Made by a program: the position numbers and the translations under genes. Below, one piece after another: positions 33,431 through 41,838 of a stretch of 47,537 nucleotides of DNA. Origin of the DNA: an uncultured Opitutales bacterium (lineage in GTDB: Bacteria; Verrucomicrobiota; Verrucomicrobiia; Opitutales; Intestinicryptomonadaceae). Position 1 is the stretch's first letter, and every line of letters begins with the position of its first letter. Location: assembly GCA_900545715.1 (NCBI GenBank), contig URAJ01000018.1:1-47537 (forward strand). Direction: 5' to 3'. The notes beneath the pieces were generated by a model. It saw only the letters and a program-made list of their open reading frames with translations, was not told the DNA's origin and did not search any database.

Positions 33431-34579
33431 TTATTCTATCGGATCCGACATGAATATTACGCGGCGCGTCACCGTATTGCCGTGCGCAAGTACAAGCTCC
33501 TTAAACTTGTCAAGGCTCAGATTTTGCCCCTTCATAAGCGCACGCATTTCACGCGCTCCGGCATCGGATATAAATGTCATTGAAATATCAGCGTACGCGA
33601 GAGTTCCGTTTTCGACCTCAGTCGGCACAACCGACTCTCTTCCACCTCCCGAAGCATAGGAATACAGGGGAGACTCTACTATTATTTTTTTGCCGACAGC
33701 AAAACCGACACCCGGCGGAACATACGCTATCTTCTTTTTGGGAATATTCGCACCCGGCGTATAAGACGGATTGTCGTAAGAAATTGCAAAACGAACCCTG
33801 AAATCGACAATGTTCATCGCAAGCAGATTTTCGGGATCCAAAGTCCACGACCTCAAATCTTGCATGGGCTGTTCTACGCCGTTTTCATCTATTACCGTGC
33901 AGCGCTGACCCCATAGGTTCATTTGCAGGGCATACCTATAATCCTCAGTTTCGTAAGTACCCTGTTTTTCAGGCCCCATAGCTTCAAGAACTGTGGACTT
34001 CGGGTCAATTACAGCGCGGTACAAACCGTAAAAAGCGTTATATTGGCTGGCATTTGCCGATTCGTCGGACTGCCCTTCCATAAACGGACTTTTTACGCAT
34101 AGCTGATACTTTATCGCGCACACATTGCCGGGAATCGGAATGGCGTTTGTAGGGTCCAAAACGGACGAGGACAAGTTTTCCCTCGTGTATCTGGGCCTGA
34201 GCGAAGTTGGCGCGTAAAACATTATTTCCGGCGGGCGGAGGGGAGTTGTATCAAGCTCGTTAGAGCCCGTAAGCATGCCGGCGTTCATCGGATACGCAAC
34301 TTGAAGCCATGCACCACCATCTTTTTTAATTATAAGACTCTCCAGGTCGTCCTGCATTACTCTGCCGACTACCCCCGCGTCAAAGTATGTTTGTATTTGG
34401 CCGCTCGAACGATTCCAAGTATTGATAATCGCAGATGTCACATACAAAACCGCCACCACTATCAAGCTCATGATGGCGCTCGCGGCGAGTATTTCCACAA
34501 GGGTAAAGCCTTTTCTCGCGGCCGCCGCGCGCACGCCCCAAGTGCGGTGCAATATCATTTTTTTATCAAAAATTTTCAT
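33431..34579 (-). CDS. Pseudopilin, GspJ-like
   Basis: This 382-residue protein carries a type IV pilin-like signal after a long 23-residue basic leader: cleavage would fall between Gly23 and Phe24 (ARKG, then FTLVEIL), with the conserved Glu at +5, followed by a 20-residue hydrophobic helix (AASAIMSLIVVAVLYVTSA). The large, beta-rich periplasmic domain and its position after a GspI-like gene suggest a minor pseudopilin of the GspJ type, at the tip of the pseudopilus. It is longer than GspJ (about 200 residues), so the assignment is by position and motif only. Its start is 4 bases after the previous stop. Confidence 0.78.
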   Translation of the reverse strand: MKIFDKKMILHRTWGVRAAAARKGFTLVEILAASAIMSLIVVAVLYVTSAIINTWNRSSGQIQTYFDAGVVGRVMQDDLESLIIKKDGGAWLQVAYPMNAGMLTGSNELDTTPLRPPEIMFYAPTSLRPRYTRENLSSSVLDPTNAIPIPGNVCAIKYQLCVKSPFMEGQSDESANASQYNAFYGLYRAVIDPKSTVLEAMGPEKQGTYETEDYRYALQMNLWGQRCTVIDENGVEQPMQDLRSWTLDPENLLAMNIVDFRVRFAISYDNPSYTPGANIPKKKIAYVPPGVGFAVGKKIIVESPLYSYASGGGRESVVPTEVENGTLAYADISMTFISDAGAREMRALMKGQNLSLDKFKELVLAHGNTVTRRVIFMSDPIE

Positions 34580-34583
34580 GGTT

Positions 34584-35210
34584 TTATCGCATTTTTATTA
34601 TTACGTCGTCGTATATGCGCCTCTGGACATTTTGGCTCTCTTCGCCTACGCCTGAAATTATGTCGTCGCGCGGGTCGGCGAGTATTTCCACTTTTATCGG
34701 CAAATACGCTACGGCATATAATTGGGAATCGCCCGGGAGGACTCCGCCGCCGTATTCGGCCGAATCTCCGACAGTGATTTTTTCGCCCTTCAAGCCCTCT
34801 TGATAGACAGAAACAAGCACTCTGTATATTTCGCCCTCGGAGCGTTTTAGGTGCTCATTGTCCGGCGGCATTCCAGACATCATTCCCTCCTGCTCGGAGG
34901 ATACCGTCACGAGGCTTGAATTGTCGGGGTCGTCCGGGTTTTGGTATTCGTCCCAAAAGTATATCACATGCGGCTCTGTGGGATTCAGCACCCATTGGTA
35001 TACTGTATCGAAGTTCTTTTCTTTGAGAGTAGTCTCTATGTTAGAAATTAGCGCAACCGCCTTGCTTTGCTGGCGTATTTGATTTATGTTTGCCGTTATT
35101 GCAGAAAGCAGTCCTATCATGGACGATATTGCAATCGCCATAACGCCAACGGCGAGCATCACTTCGACAAGTGTAAATGCGCTGCGTTTATTTTTTAAAG
35201 GTGTTCTCAT
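34584..35210 (-). CDS. Pseudopilin, GspI-like
   Basis: This 208-residue protein has a prepilin-type N-terminus with leader MRTPLKNKRSA and FTLVEVMLAVGVMAIAIS helix. The residue just before the cut is Ala, not the usual Gly, and Glu is present at +5. GspI-type pseudopilins have this FTLVEVL pattern with a short leader and a small beta domain, so GspI-like is the best call. It starts 1 base after the stop of the preceding gene and ends 4 bases before the next, so the operon is tightly packed. Confidence 0.78.
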   Translation of the reverse strand: MRTPLKNKRSAFTLVEVMLAVGVMAIAISSMIGLLSAITANINQIRQQSKAVALISNIETTLKEKNFDTVYQWVLNPTEPHVIYFWDEYQNPDDPDNSSLVTVSSEQEGMMSGMPPDNEHLKRSEGEIYRVLVSVYQEGLKGEKITVGDSAEYGGGVLPGDSQLYAVAYLPIKVEILADPRDDIISGVGEESQNVQRRIYDDVIIKMR

Positions 35211-35211
35211 A

Positions 35212-35916
35212 TTACTTTATAGTTTCTTCCATTTCGCCGTAATCGGTAAACGGTATTGTGTTTCCTATACGCCTAACGACAAATCCCATCTGGGAAAACG
35301 CGTTGTCAACAAGCAGAACTCCTTTGGAATCGAGATTGCCCGCGACAAGCATTATATATGCGCCCGGATTCATCGACAAACCGTCGGAGGAAAATTCATA
35401 AGAGTACCAATCTCCGTTGCCCTCCGACACTGAAAGCGGCGTGGCGGACGGAAATTCGCTTAGCCCTACCCGGTTGAATACGCCGGTGTAGCCGTTGTTA
35501 AAGGTGCTCTTGAAAACGTCGGAATCCGAAAGCCCGTTTTGCAATTTCACCATTGTCGAGAAATCTCCCTGCGGGGGTACGAAAAACACGCCTTCCGGAA
35601 GCATAATTCCCCTGTTTAGGGCAACCCACCCTTTCACTTCGTCATCGTTGCCCTTCACTTTATAGATCACGCCCACTTGGCGCAATTTGCGGGAAAGGTC
35701 GTCGCCGCGGTATATTATTACGCGCGACGGAGTCTGCCGTTTTATGGCGTTTGTTCTGGCTTCGTGGAAGGCCGCCATCATTGTCCTGTTGGCGGAATAC
35801 ATCGGCTGGGCCGAGTCTTTCATATTTAGCATGGAAATGCCGGTGGACAATATGGCGATAATGCCTATAACCACCAACATTTCTATGAGGGTAAACGCCT
35901 GTCTTGAACTTCGCAT
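35212..35916 (-). CDS. Pseudopilin, GspH-like
   Basis: This 234-residue protein has a short leader (MRSSRQA) then FTLIEMLVVIGIIAIL, a standard prepilin helix with Glu at +5. Again Ala, not Gly, is at -1. The following NRTMMAAFHEARTNAIKRQTPSRVIIYRG resembles the region after the helix in GspH/FimT-type minor pseudopilins, where a run of helix leads into a beta domain (SRVIIYRG). Its place between a GspG-like and GspI-like gene agrees with the usual G-H-I-J order. Confidence 0.8.
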   Translation of the reverse strand: MRSSRQAFTLIEMLVVIGIIAILSTGISMLNMKDSAQPMYSANRTMMAAFHEARTNAIKRQTPSRVIIYRGDDLSRKLRQVGVIYKVKGNDDEVKGWVALNRGIMLPEGVFFVPPQGDFSTMVKLQNGLSDSDVFKSTFNNGYTGVFNRVGLSEFPSATPLSVSEGNGDWYSYEFSSDGLSMNPGAYIMLVAGNLDSKGVLLVDNAFSQMGFVVRRIGNTIPFTDYGEMEETIK

Positions 35917-35935
35917 AACTTAAAAATATAGCCGG

Positions 35936-36559
35936 TTACCAAGAGAATATATCTTCCGCGCCGTATTCAGCCTTTGCGCTGCGGCCGTCTTTTTTAAGAG
36001 TAAACACTATCGCCCTCGCCCTCAATCCGCGTTCGGGATTCGGAACTATATCGCGCAATTCGTCGGCTGGAATGCCGTCCGTAACTGTCGGGAAGCCCTG
36101 TTTTATGAATCCGTCGCCGTCTTTATCGACGCTAACGTAGATGTTCGGATTCCCAAAACCGTCAACCAATTTCCATTTGCCCTTTAATTGAACGAGGTTG
36201 CTCGTGCTAAAATCGAGGAATTTGCGGCCCTTTCTGTTGAATTCCGCCCTGTCGGACTGCGAAAGTTTTTTACCGTCGCAATCGACGCCTGTGACCGCCT
36301 TTACAAAGTTTTCGGCATAATTGCCGTCGTCGAGATTTGTGCGGTCGCGGGCGGTTAGAAAATCCGGGAAATATCCGTACTCGTCCTTGTAACGTTCGAG
36401 CGCGTTTACCATGTTTGAAAAGAATGTCTTTGAAGTCGCCTTCACAGCGTTCTTTTGGGCGTTGGATATCATCGGGGTCAAAAGCCCGACAAGCACGCCT
36501 ATTATCGATATGACTATCATCAGCTCTATGAGCGTAAAACCTTTTTTTGCGGATTTCAT
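35936..36559 (-). CDS. Pseudopilin, GspG-like
   Basis: This 207-residue prepilin-like protein has leader MKSAKKG, then FTLIELMIVISIIGVLVGLL, with Gly at -1 and Glu at +5. The globular part contains ALERYKDEYGYFPD, the common major-pseudopilin pattern, and a C-terminal DKDGDGFIKQG stretch that could bind calcium as in GspG. An AAGGAAT ribosome site lies 7 bases upstream of the ATG. It is the second of two GspG-like genes in this operon. Confidence 0.82.
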   Translation of the reverse strand: MKSAKKGFTLIELMIVISIIGVLVGLLTPMISNAQKNAVKATSKTFFSNMVNALERYKDEYGYFPDFLTARDRTNLDDGNYAENFVKAVTGVDCDGKKLSQSDRAEFNRKGRKFLDFSTSNLVQLKGKWKLVDGFGNPNIYVSVDKDGDGFIKQGFPTVTDGIPADELRDIVPNPERGLRARAIVFTLKKDGRSAKAEYGAEDIFSW

Positions 36560-36607
36560 ATACGGATTCCTTTTCTTTAAAGAGATTAGTTTGTATTGGG
36601 GTAAATA

Positions 36608-37273
36608 TTAATCTTCAACGCCTTGGATTATATTATCCATATTTTCAGGCTCGTTTTGGTACTCGTTCATATCGGGGATTATGCCTGTCGTGTACATTGA
36701 GCGGACATTTTTTTCTTTTCCGTCGGGACCTTTTGAAAGCAATATGAAGCCCTGTCCGCGCCATGAGGCGGTCTCCGTATTCATCGTGTTGGCGGTGTTA
36801 TAGAAATACAGGTACGGTTCAAACCACGGATCTACAAAATAGACTCCACTCTTTTCGGGATCGACATTTTCAAGGTGGGGATCTGCCGGATCCGCAATCC
36901 TCAATTTTGATACATCGACAAAGGGCCTCGTGTCGGTTCCGGCGTCGCTCATTACAATCTGAGCGTTCTGAATTTTCGCGACCATTTTGCCTGTCAAGCA
37001 TTTATAAAGGTCGCCCGCAGCCTGCTTTTCGTTGCCTGCGGCTGTTATTCGCGGATAAGTGTCGTATTGGTTATAAAACGACTCTATGCCCGTTGCAATG
37101 AGCGCCATGTCCGACTTCGCCTGCGCCCTTCCCTGCGCTTCGCCGACAGTTCCGAGCATTTGCGTAGTAATTCCCATAAGCAAAACTATTATGCCTATGA
37201 CAATCAATATTTCAATTAGGGTAAAACCGCCGCGCTTGGCGGTATGTTTTGGGGTAAAAATATGACTATCCAT
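36608..37273 (-). CDS. Pseudopilin, GspG-like (first in operon)
   Basis: This 221-residue protein has a 16-residue leader ending KRGG and the helix FTLIEILIVIGIIVLLMGIT, with Glu at +5. The globular domain includes GIESFYNQYDTYPR and, near the end, GQGFILLSKGPDG, which is the typical closing loop of major pseudopilins of type II systems (GspG). I chose the ATG at 37273. An in-frame TTG at 37312 is part of a perfect TTGACA that is more likely a -35 box. The gene lies 54 bases after obg on the same strand and leads the five-pseudopilin series. Confidence 0.82.
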   Translation of the reverse strand: MDSHIFTPKHTAKRGGFTLIEILIVIGIIVLLMGITTQMLGTVGEAQGRAQAKSDMALIATGIESFYNQYDTYPRITAAGNEKQAAGDLYKCLTGKMVAKIQNAQIVMSDAGTDTRPFVDVSKLRIADPADPHLENVDPEKSGVYFVDPWFEPYLYFYNTANTMNTETASWRGQGFILLSKGPDGKEKNVRSMYTTGIIPDMNEYQNEPENMDNIIQGVED

Positions 37274-37327
37274 GTGTAAAAGATGTGTAAGCCTATACGG
37301 GGCGATTGTCAAAGTTTTTAAGCGCCT

Positions 37328-38326
37328 TTATTGAGTTTTTTTGCAAATATCGTATATTTCGGACTTTAATTTCCCGATTCCCTCCTCGGACAGGCATGAT
37401 ATGGGGATTATATCCAGGTCTTTATGCCTTCTTTTGAATTTTTTTAGGTTCTTAACAGCTTCGTCTTCGTCCATTTTATTGGCGGCAACTATCATAGGCT
37501 TTTTGAGAAGTTCGGGAGAATAGAGCCCGAGTTCTTTTATAAGGTTTTCATAGTCGTCCGAGGGGTCGCGCCCGTCGGTTCCCGCCATATCGATAATCAG
37601 CACCAGAACCTTGCAGCGCTCTATATGCCGCAGAAATTTATGCCCCAAACCCCTATTATCGCTGGCGCCGTCTATGAGCCCGGGAATGTCGGCGAGTTTT
37701 AGCTTGTCGTAGTGATCGGGGTATTCGAGCGTTCCTATATTTACATGTAGCGTCGTAAACGGATATGCGCCGATTTTTGGGTTTGCATTTGTTATTAAAG
37801 ATACGAGCGAAGATTTCCCGGCATTGGGATATCCGACAAGACCCGCGTCTGCGATTGATTTTAGCACGAGCCTAAATTCCCCGCTCTCGCCTTCCGTGCC
37901 GTACGTAAACTGGCGCGGCGCCCTGTTTGTGGAGCTTTTAAAATGGATATTTCCAAGCCCGCCCTTGCCCCCGCGCAACAGCAGGATTTTTTCGTTGTGG
38001 CGCAGTATCTCCACAACAACCGCGCCGTTTTCGTCATTTATAATTACAGTTCCCGGCGGTACCCGCAAATATGCGTCCGCGCCGGACGCCCCTGTTTTTT
38101 GGCGCCCCATTCCGTCGCCGCCGTCCCCGGCGGAGAGATTCGGGGTATAGGAGTATTTTTCGAGGTCGGACAAATTTTCGTCACCGAGAGCATAGACATC
38201 GCCGCCCTTTCCGCCGTCGCCGCCGTCAGGCCCCCCGAACGGAATGAATTTTTCGCGGCGGAATCCGGCGGATCCCTTGCCGCCGTTGCCGGCTCTTAGC
38301 GTCACTTTGGCTTCATCTACAAACAT
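37328..38326 (-). CDS. obg: GTPase Obg (CgtA)
   Basis: This 332-residue protein has the glycine-rich N-terminal Obg fold (residues 1-158: GNGGKGSAGFRREKFIPFGGPDGGDGG) and a G domain with P-loop GYPNAGKSSL, switch DIPGLIDGA, and NKMD for guanine recognition. Obg binds the 50S subunit and couples ribosome assembly to growth. The C-terminal OCT extension of some homologues is absent, as in many Verrucomicrobiota-like and Gram-negative forms. It stands first in the minus-strand series before the pseudopilins, probably transcribed together in part. Confidence 0.96.
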   Translation of the reverse strand: MFVDEAKVTLRAGNGGKGSAGFRREKFIPFGGPDGGDGGKGGDVYALGDENLSDLEKYSYTPNLSAGDGGDGMGRQKTGASGADAYLRVPPGTVIINDENGAVVVEILRHNEKILLLRGGKGGLGNIHFKSSTNRAPRQFTYGTEGESGEFRLVLKSIADAGLVGYPNAGKSSLVSLITNANPKIGAYPFTTLHVNIGTLEYPDHYDKLKLADIPGLIDGASDNRGLGHKFLRHIERCKVLVLIIDMAGTDGRDPSDDYENLIKELGLYSPELLKKPMIVAANKMDEDEAVKNLKKFKRRHKDLDIIPISCLSEEGIGKLKSEIYDICKKTQ

Positions 38327-38512
38327 GGATTCTCTCTCTCAAAAACGGTTTAGTATTTATTTAAGTATCGACTCAGCTTGCGCGAAGTCAAGCCGCAACG
38401 AATCCAGAGAATTGCTCCTGCGATTTTTATCCCAGAACCCCACGCCTTTCGCCCGCAACGCGTCCGTTTTGCAAAAACTTTTTAGAGACTTTATATTTTG
38501 CTGTAAACCGAT

Positions 38513-38593
38513 ACTGAATGTATTTTTTCAATAATTAAGAGAATAGCTGCAAGGCATTTCGTTTGTGCAAATGTTGCACTGAATGTATTTTTT
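38513..38593. repeat. Two direct copies of a 16-bp sequence upstream of obg
   Basis: ACTGAATGTATTTTTT occurs at 38513-38528 and again at 38578-38593, 65 bases apart start to start. It lies in the 434-base gap between the divergent obg and tspO genes, which otherwise holds only the tspO promoter. It might be a pair of regulatory sites or a trace of a small duplication. Confidence 0.5.
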
Positions 38594-38701
38594 ATATTTA
38601 AAACAATCTGTCCGCACGCCATTCAGAGACTCGGCGGAATTTGCATATCCATCTCTCCCGCTTACGGCGGCTTGCTAAAAATCTAAAAAAATTAAAAAAA
38701 A

Positions 38702-38730
38702 TTGTCAAAAATATAAACGCAATTTAAAAT
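38702..38730 (+). promoter_or_regulatory. Candidate promoter of tspO
   Basis: TTGTCA (38702-38707), 17-base spacer, TAAAAT (38725-38730). Both match consensus at 5 of 6 bases. The start codon follows 30 bases later without a Shine-Dalgarno site. Confidence 0.55.
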
Positions 38731-38760
38731 TCCCTCAAAAAATATAAAAATTCTTAAAAT

Positions 38761-39255
38761 ATGAAAAATACGCTTAGTTTTTCAAATGCGGCAAAAGCAG
38801 CCGCAGCATGCGCTATATGCGCCGTTGCCTGCCTTTTAGTCGGCTGGCTGTCGTCTCTTTTTCAGGGGGAATCGCTCTCACAATGCTACCCGCTTATAAA
38901 AAAGCCGTCTTTCACGCCCCCAAGTATGGTTTTCCCCATTGCGTGGTGCATTTTATACGTGCTCTCGGGAATTTCCGCGGGGCTCGTATTGACTTCGCCA
39001 AAAGAGGGGAAAACAGCGCCAATTCTTATTTTTTGCGCCCAGCTATTCGCGAACTTTCTGTGGAGCGTCCTGTTCTTTGGCATGCACAACCCCGCTGCAG
39101 GTCTCGCCGACTCTATCGTGTTGCTTATACTGGCTGCACTGTACGCCAAGTGCGCATGGAATATTTCAAAAACAGCCTCTATTATATTCGTCCCTTACGT
39201 CCTGTGGTGCGCGTTCGCTACAATCTTAAATCTCTGGATTGTATTTTTAAACTAA
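38761..39255 (+). CDS. tspO: TspO/MBR family membrane protein
   Basis: This 164-residue protein has five predicted membrane helices and the TspO signature: KPSFTPPSMVFPIAWCILYVLSGIS after the first helix, NFLWSVLFFGMHNP, and the closing VPYVLWCAFATILNLWIVFLN with the conserved Trp and Asn. Family members bind porphyrins and related tetrapyrroles and affect oxidative-stress responses in the membrane. It ends overlapping by 4 bases with the convergent xseA stop. Confidence 0.93.
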   Translation: MKNTLSFSNAAKAAAACAICAVACLLVGWLSSLFQGESLSQCYPLIKKPSFTPPSMVFPIAWCILYVLSGISAGLVLTSPKEGKTAPILIFCAQLFANFLWSVLFFGMHNPAAGLADSIVLLILAALYAKCAWNISKTASIIFVPYVLWCAFATILNLWIVFLN

Positions 39256-40532
39256 ATTTTTTCGACTCTTACATCCCCGTCGCAAAAGCGCAAACCAAAT
39301 GGTTTTTCAGGGACATCGGCCGCGCGGGAAATAAAATTCCCCTCGGAGTCGGTAGCCAGGGCGAATCCCCTATTTAAAACGCTGTCGATGCCAAGCAGTT
39401 CGATGTGCTTTTCGAGGTACTCGAGCTTGCGGCGGAAAGCCTCAAGAGTCCGCTCCGGGGCTATTCTCTCCATCTTTGCGCATGCGCGCAAATACCTCGA
39501 GTTGGATTCCGACAATATCGCCGTCGCCGCCGTGCGAAGCCTCGATTCGTCGGTATCGAGCGCAAGATTGTACTCCCTAATCTTGTATTCGGGAGAATTT
39601 AGGCGGAGCGAATTTGCGAGCGCCTCCAAGCCTTCGCGCGCGCTTTCCAAGCGGAAAGCCGCCGCTTTATCCAATCCCGACTCTACTGAATCAACCGCGT
39701 TTTTTGCGCCGATTCTCGCGCTTGAAATGACCTCCGCCGCCGCGCTCGGAGTTTCCGCACGCAAGTCCGCCGCAAAATCCGAAAGCGTAAAGTCTATTTC
39801 GTGGCCGACTGCGGAAATCGTGGGAATTGAGCAGGCGGAAACAGCTCTCGCAACTTTTTCCTCGTTGAAAGGCCACAAGTCTTCAAGGCTTCCGCCGCCG
39901 CGCATTAGGATGAGCAGATCGAATCCCCCTCTGTCCGGAAAGGTAAAATTTTCGGCAATTCTTACTGCTTCGCACAATTCGCCCGCTGCCTCCGCGCCCT
40001 GCACGCGCGCCGGAATCACAACGATCTCGCCTTTCCAGCCCCTGCGGGATAAAATTCGGCAAAAGTCCCTAATTGCCGCGCCCTGCGGGGAAGTCGCAAC
40101 CGCCACGCGGCGCGGCAGCAAAGGAATTTGCTTTTTTCTGTCTGCGTCGAAAACGCCCTCCGCCGCGAGCTTTTCCTTCAAAGCCTGAAAGCGCGCCGCG
40201 AGATCCCCCGCTCCGTCCGGGATTACCGCCTTGACTACTATCTGGTAGTTTCCGCGCGCCTCGTAAATAGATATTTCCCCGAATGCGAAAATCCGCATAC
40301 CGTCCGCAAGGCGCAACGTCATATTCCTCGAATACCCCTTGAACAAAACCGCCGATATCGAGCCTTCGTCGTCTTTTAGGGTGAAATAGGTGTGCCCGCT
40401 CGAATACGTTTTTAGGTTTGAAATTTCGCCTTTTAGCCACAGCTCTGGAATATGGGTTTTAATGAGCATTTTAAAGCGGCGCGAAAATTCGCCCACACTG
40501 AGTATTTCATCGCTCTGTCTTAGAAATTCCAT
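39252..40532 (-). CDS. xseA: Exodeoxyribonuclease VII large subunit
   Basis: This 426-residue protein has the N-terminal OB fold (about 14-105, with SSGHTYFTLKDDEGSISAVLFKG) and the catalytic core with RVAVATSPQGAAIRDF and RGGGSLEDLWPFNEE, both highly conserved in XseA, followed by a coiled coil. It degrades single-stranded DNA to short oligomers. The small subunit XseB is not adjacent. It overlaps the end of the membrane protein gene upstream by 26 bases and its stop overlaps that of tspO, in a convergent arrangement. Confidence 0.95.
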   Translation of the reverse strand: MEFLRQSDEILSVGEFSRRFKMLIKTHIPELWLKGEISNLKTYSSGHTYFTLKDDEGSISAVLFKGYSRNMTLRLADGMRIFAFGEISIYEARGNYQIVVKAVIPDGAGDLAARFQALKEKLAAEGVFDADRKKQIPLLPRRVAVATSPQGAAIRDFCRILSRRGWKGEIVVIPARVQGAEAAGELCEAVRIAENFTFPDRGGFDLLILMRGGGSLEDLWPFNEEKVARAVSACSIPTISAVGHEIDFTLSDFAADLRAETPSAAAEVISSARIGAKNAVDSVESGLDKAAAFRLESAREGLEALANSLRLNSPEYKIREYNLALDTDESRLRTAATAILSESNSRYLRACAKMERIAPERTLEAFRRKLEYLEKHIELLGIDSVLNRGFALATDSEGNFISRAADVPEKPFGLRFCDGDVRVEKI

Positions 40533-41247
40533 TTTTCCCCCTCAGTTTGTGCCCGTACCGCTTGTCGAGCATCCTCGCGACGATTGCAAGTATCACAAAA
40601 AAAGAAACCGCTATCGCCATGTTTGAAAATCCGCCTGTAAAAAATCCCTCGCCGAGATACACGTATCCGAAAATCTGAACATACTGTATCGGCAGCGACA
40701 CCACAACGTATTTTACAAACGGTATCCCCGCCAGACCCAGCGCGTAGTTTTGCACAGCCAGCGGATTGCCGGGAATCATACGCATTAAAAATACAAACTC
40801 GTACTGCTCGTACGGAGGCAGCCTCGGAATTTTAACCCCGCGCGCCTCGAGCTTCACCCGCAAAAAGTCGCCAAACTTGCGGGATATGAAGTACGACACC
40901 GCAATATTGGCTGTCACTCCGAGCCAGCAATATAGAAGAATCACAATCATCGGCTCCGTTTCCGCGCGGGCCGAGGCTAGTATGAATATCGGCGTCACGG
41001 GCAGAAAGAATATGGGCAAAACGAAAATCACGAGGGAATAGACAATCAGCGGAACACCCTCGAGCAACCGCAAATTGTCTCTAAAATAAACTCCCACATC
41101 CGCCAAAAAAACCTCGATTTCACGCTGCCAAAAGAAAAACGCCCACACGAAAAGTGCGGCCGCAAATATTCCCGCGGACGCCAGATACGCGTATTTTCTT
41201 TTTATTTTCACTGCTACATTAGTGGCGCTCCGAAAGGCGGAACGCAA
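40507..41247 (-). CDS. TVP38/TMEM64 (VTT domain) membrane protein
   Basis: This 246-residue integral membrane protein has a basic N-terminus, a first membrane helix, then the VTT/SNARE-associated domain: FFLPVTPIFILASA, FLMRMIPGNPLAVQNYALGLAGI, and conserved VSLPIQYVQ. Such DedA-superfamily proteins are thought to be lipid scramblases or transporters. The annotated start is a TTG 4 bases after the mqnB stop; a GTG at 41211 is another option, giving a protein 12 residues shorter. It sits between mqnB and xseA. Confidence 0.85.
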   Translation of the reverse strand: MRSAFRSATNVAVKIKRKYAYLASAGIFAAALFVWAFFFWQREIEVFLADVGVYFRDNLRLLEGVPLIVYSLVIFVLPIFFLPVTPIFILASARAETEPMIVILLYCWLGVTANIAVSYFISRKFGDFLRVKLEARGVKIPRLPPYEQYEFVFLMRMIPGNPLAVQNYALGLAGIPFVKYVVVSLPIQYVQIFGYVYLGEGFFTGGFSNMAIAVSFFVILAIVARMLDKRYGHKLRGKNGISKTER

Positions 41248-41250
41248 GGC

Positions 41251-41838
41251 TTATATCCAGAAATTTTCGAGTTTTTCCAGAACCCTGCAAATTGACAAAA
41301 TGTTGGAATGTATATCGCACTCGGGAGAGAAGTCGGTGAGGATTTTTCTTATGTAAAGTTTTTTTGAGAACGCTTTTGCCGCGCAAGCGAGCGCCCAGCC
41401 CTCCATATCTACAAGCTCGCCCATGCCCGCGGCCTGCTCCCTGTCCTTTGCCGAGGCGACAGGCCGGCTGGAAGTCGCGAGTGTCGCCGTTTCGCAGCCG
41501 CCCATTGTCTGCATTTCAAAAACCTCGCCGCAATAGGGCTCGATGCAAGATACGCTTCTTACATCGAAAATTTCCCCAAGCTCTTGAGCACCGAATTTTG
41601 GCGAGGCCGCCCCCGCAGCCCCTATATTTATTGCAGATTCAAAATCGAGCTCCGACGCCGCCCATGAAAACGCCGTCGCCGCGTTCGCAAGGCCGATTCG
41701 CGTTATTACCACAGTCTTGGTGTCGTTTTCCCAGACCTGATAGGGCGTTTCGCGCACTTTCTTGTACGAGAACTCAGCGGATTTCAATACGCCGCCTATC
41801 TCCCACAAAGAGGCGGCAAATATGGCTGTCTTTTTCAT
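41251..41838 (-). CDS. mqnB: Futalosine hydrolase
   Basis: This 195-residue nucleosidase is of the MTAN/phosphorylase fold: VITRIGLANAATAF near the N-terminus, INIGAAGAAS, and DMEGWALA with the ribose-binding Met-Glu pair. With its place in the mqn cluster this is MqnB, which releases the base from (amino)futalosine to give dehypoxanthinyl futalosine. It overlaps mqnD by 4 bases (ATGA), so the ATG at 41838 is preferred over an upstream in-frame GTG (41847). Confidence 0.88.
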   Translation of the reverse strand: MKKTAIFAASLWEIGGVLKSAEFSYKKVRETPYQVWENDTKTVVITRIGLANAATAFSWAASELDFESAINIGAAGAASPKFGAQELGEIFDVRSVSCIEPYCGEVFEMQTMGGCETATLATSSRPVASAKDREQAAGMGELVDMEGWALACAAKAFSKKLYIRKILTDFSPECDIHSNILSICRVLEKLENFWI

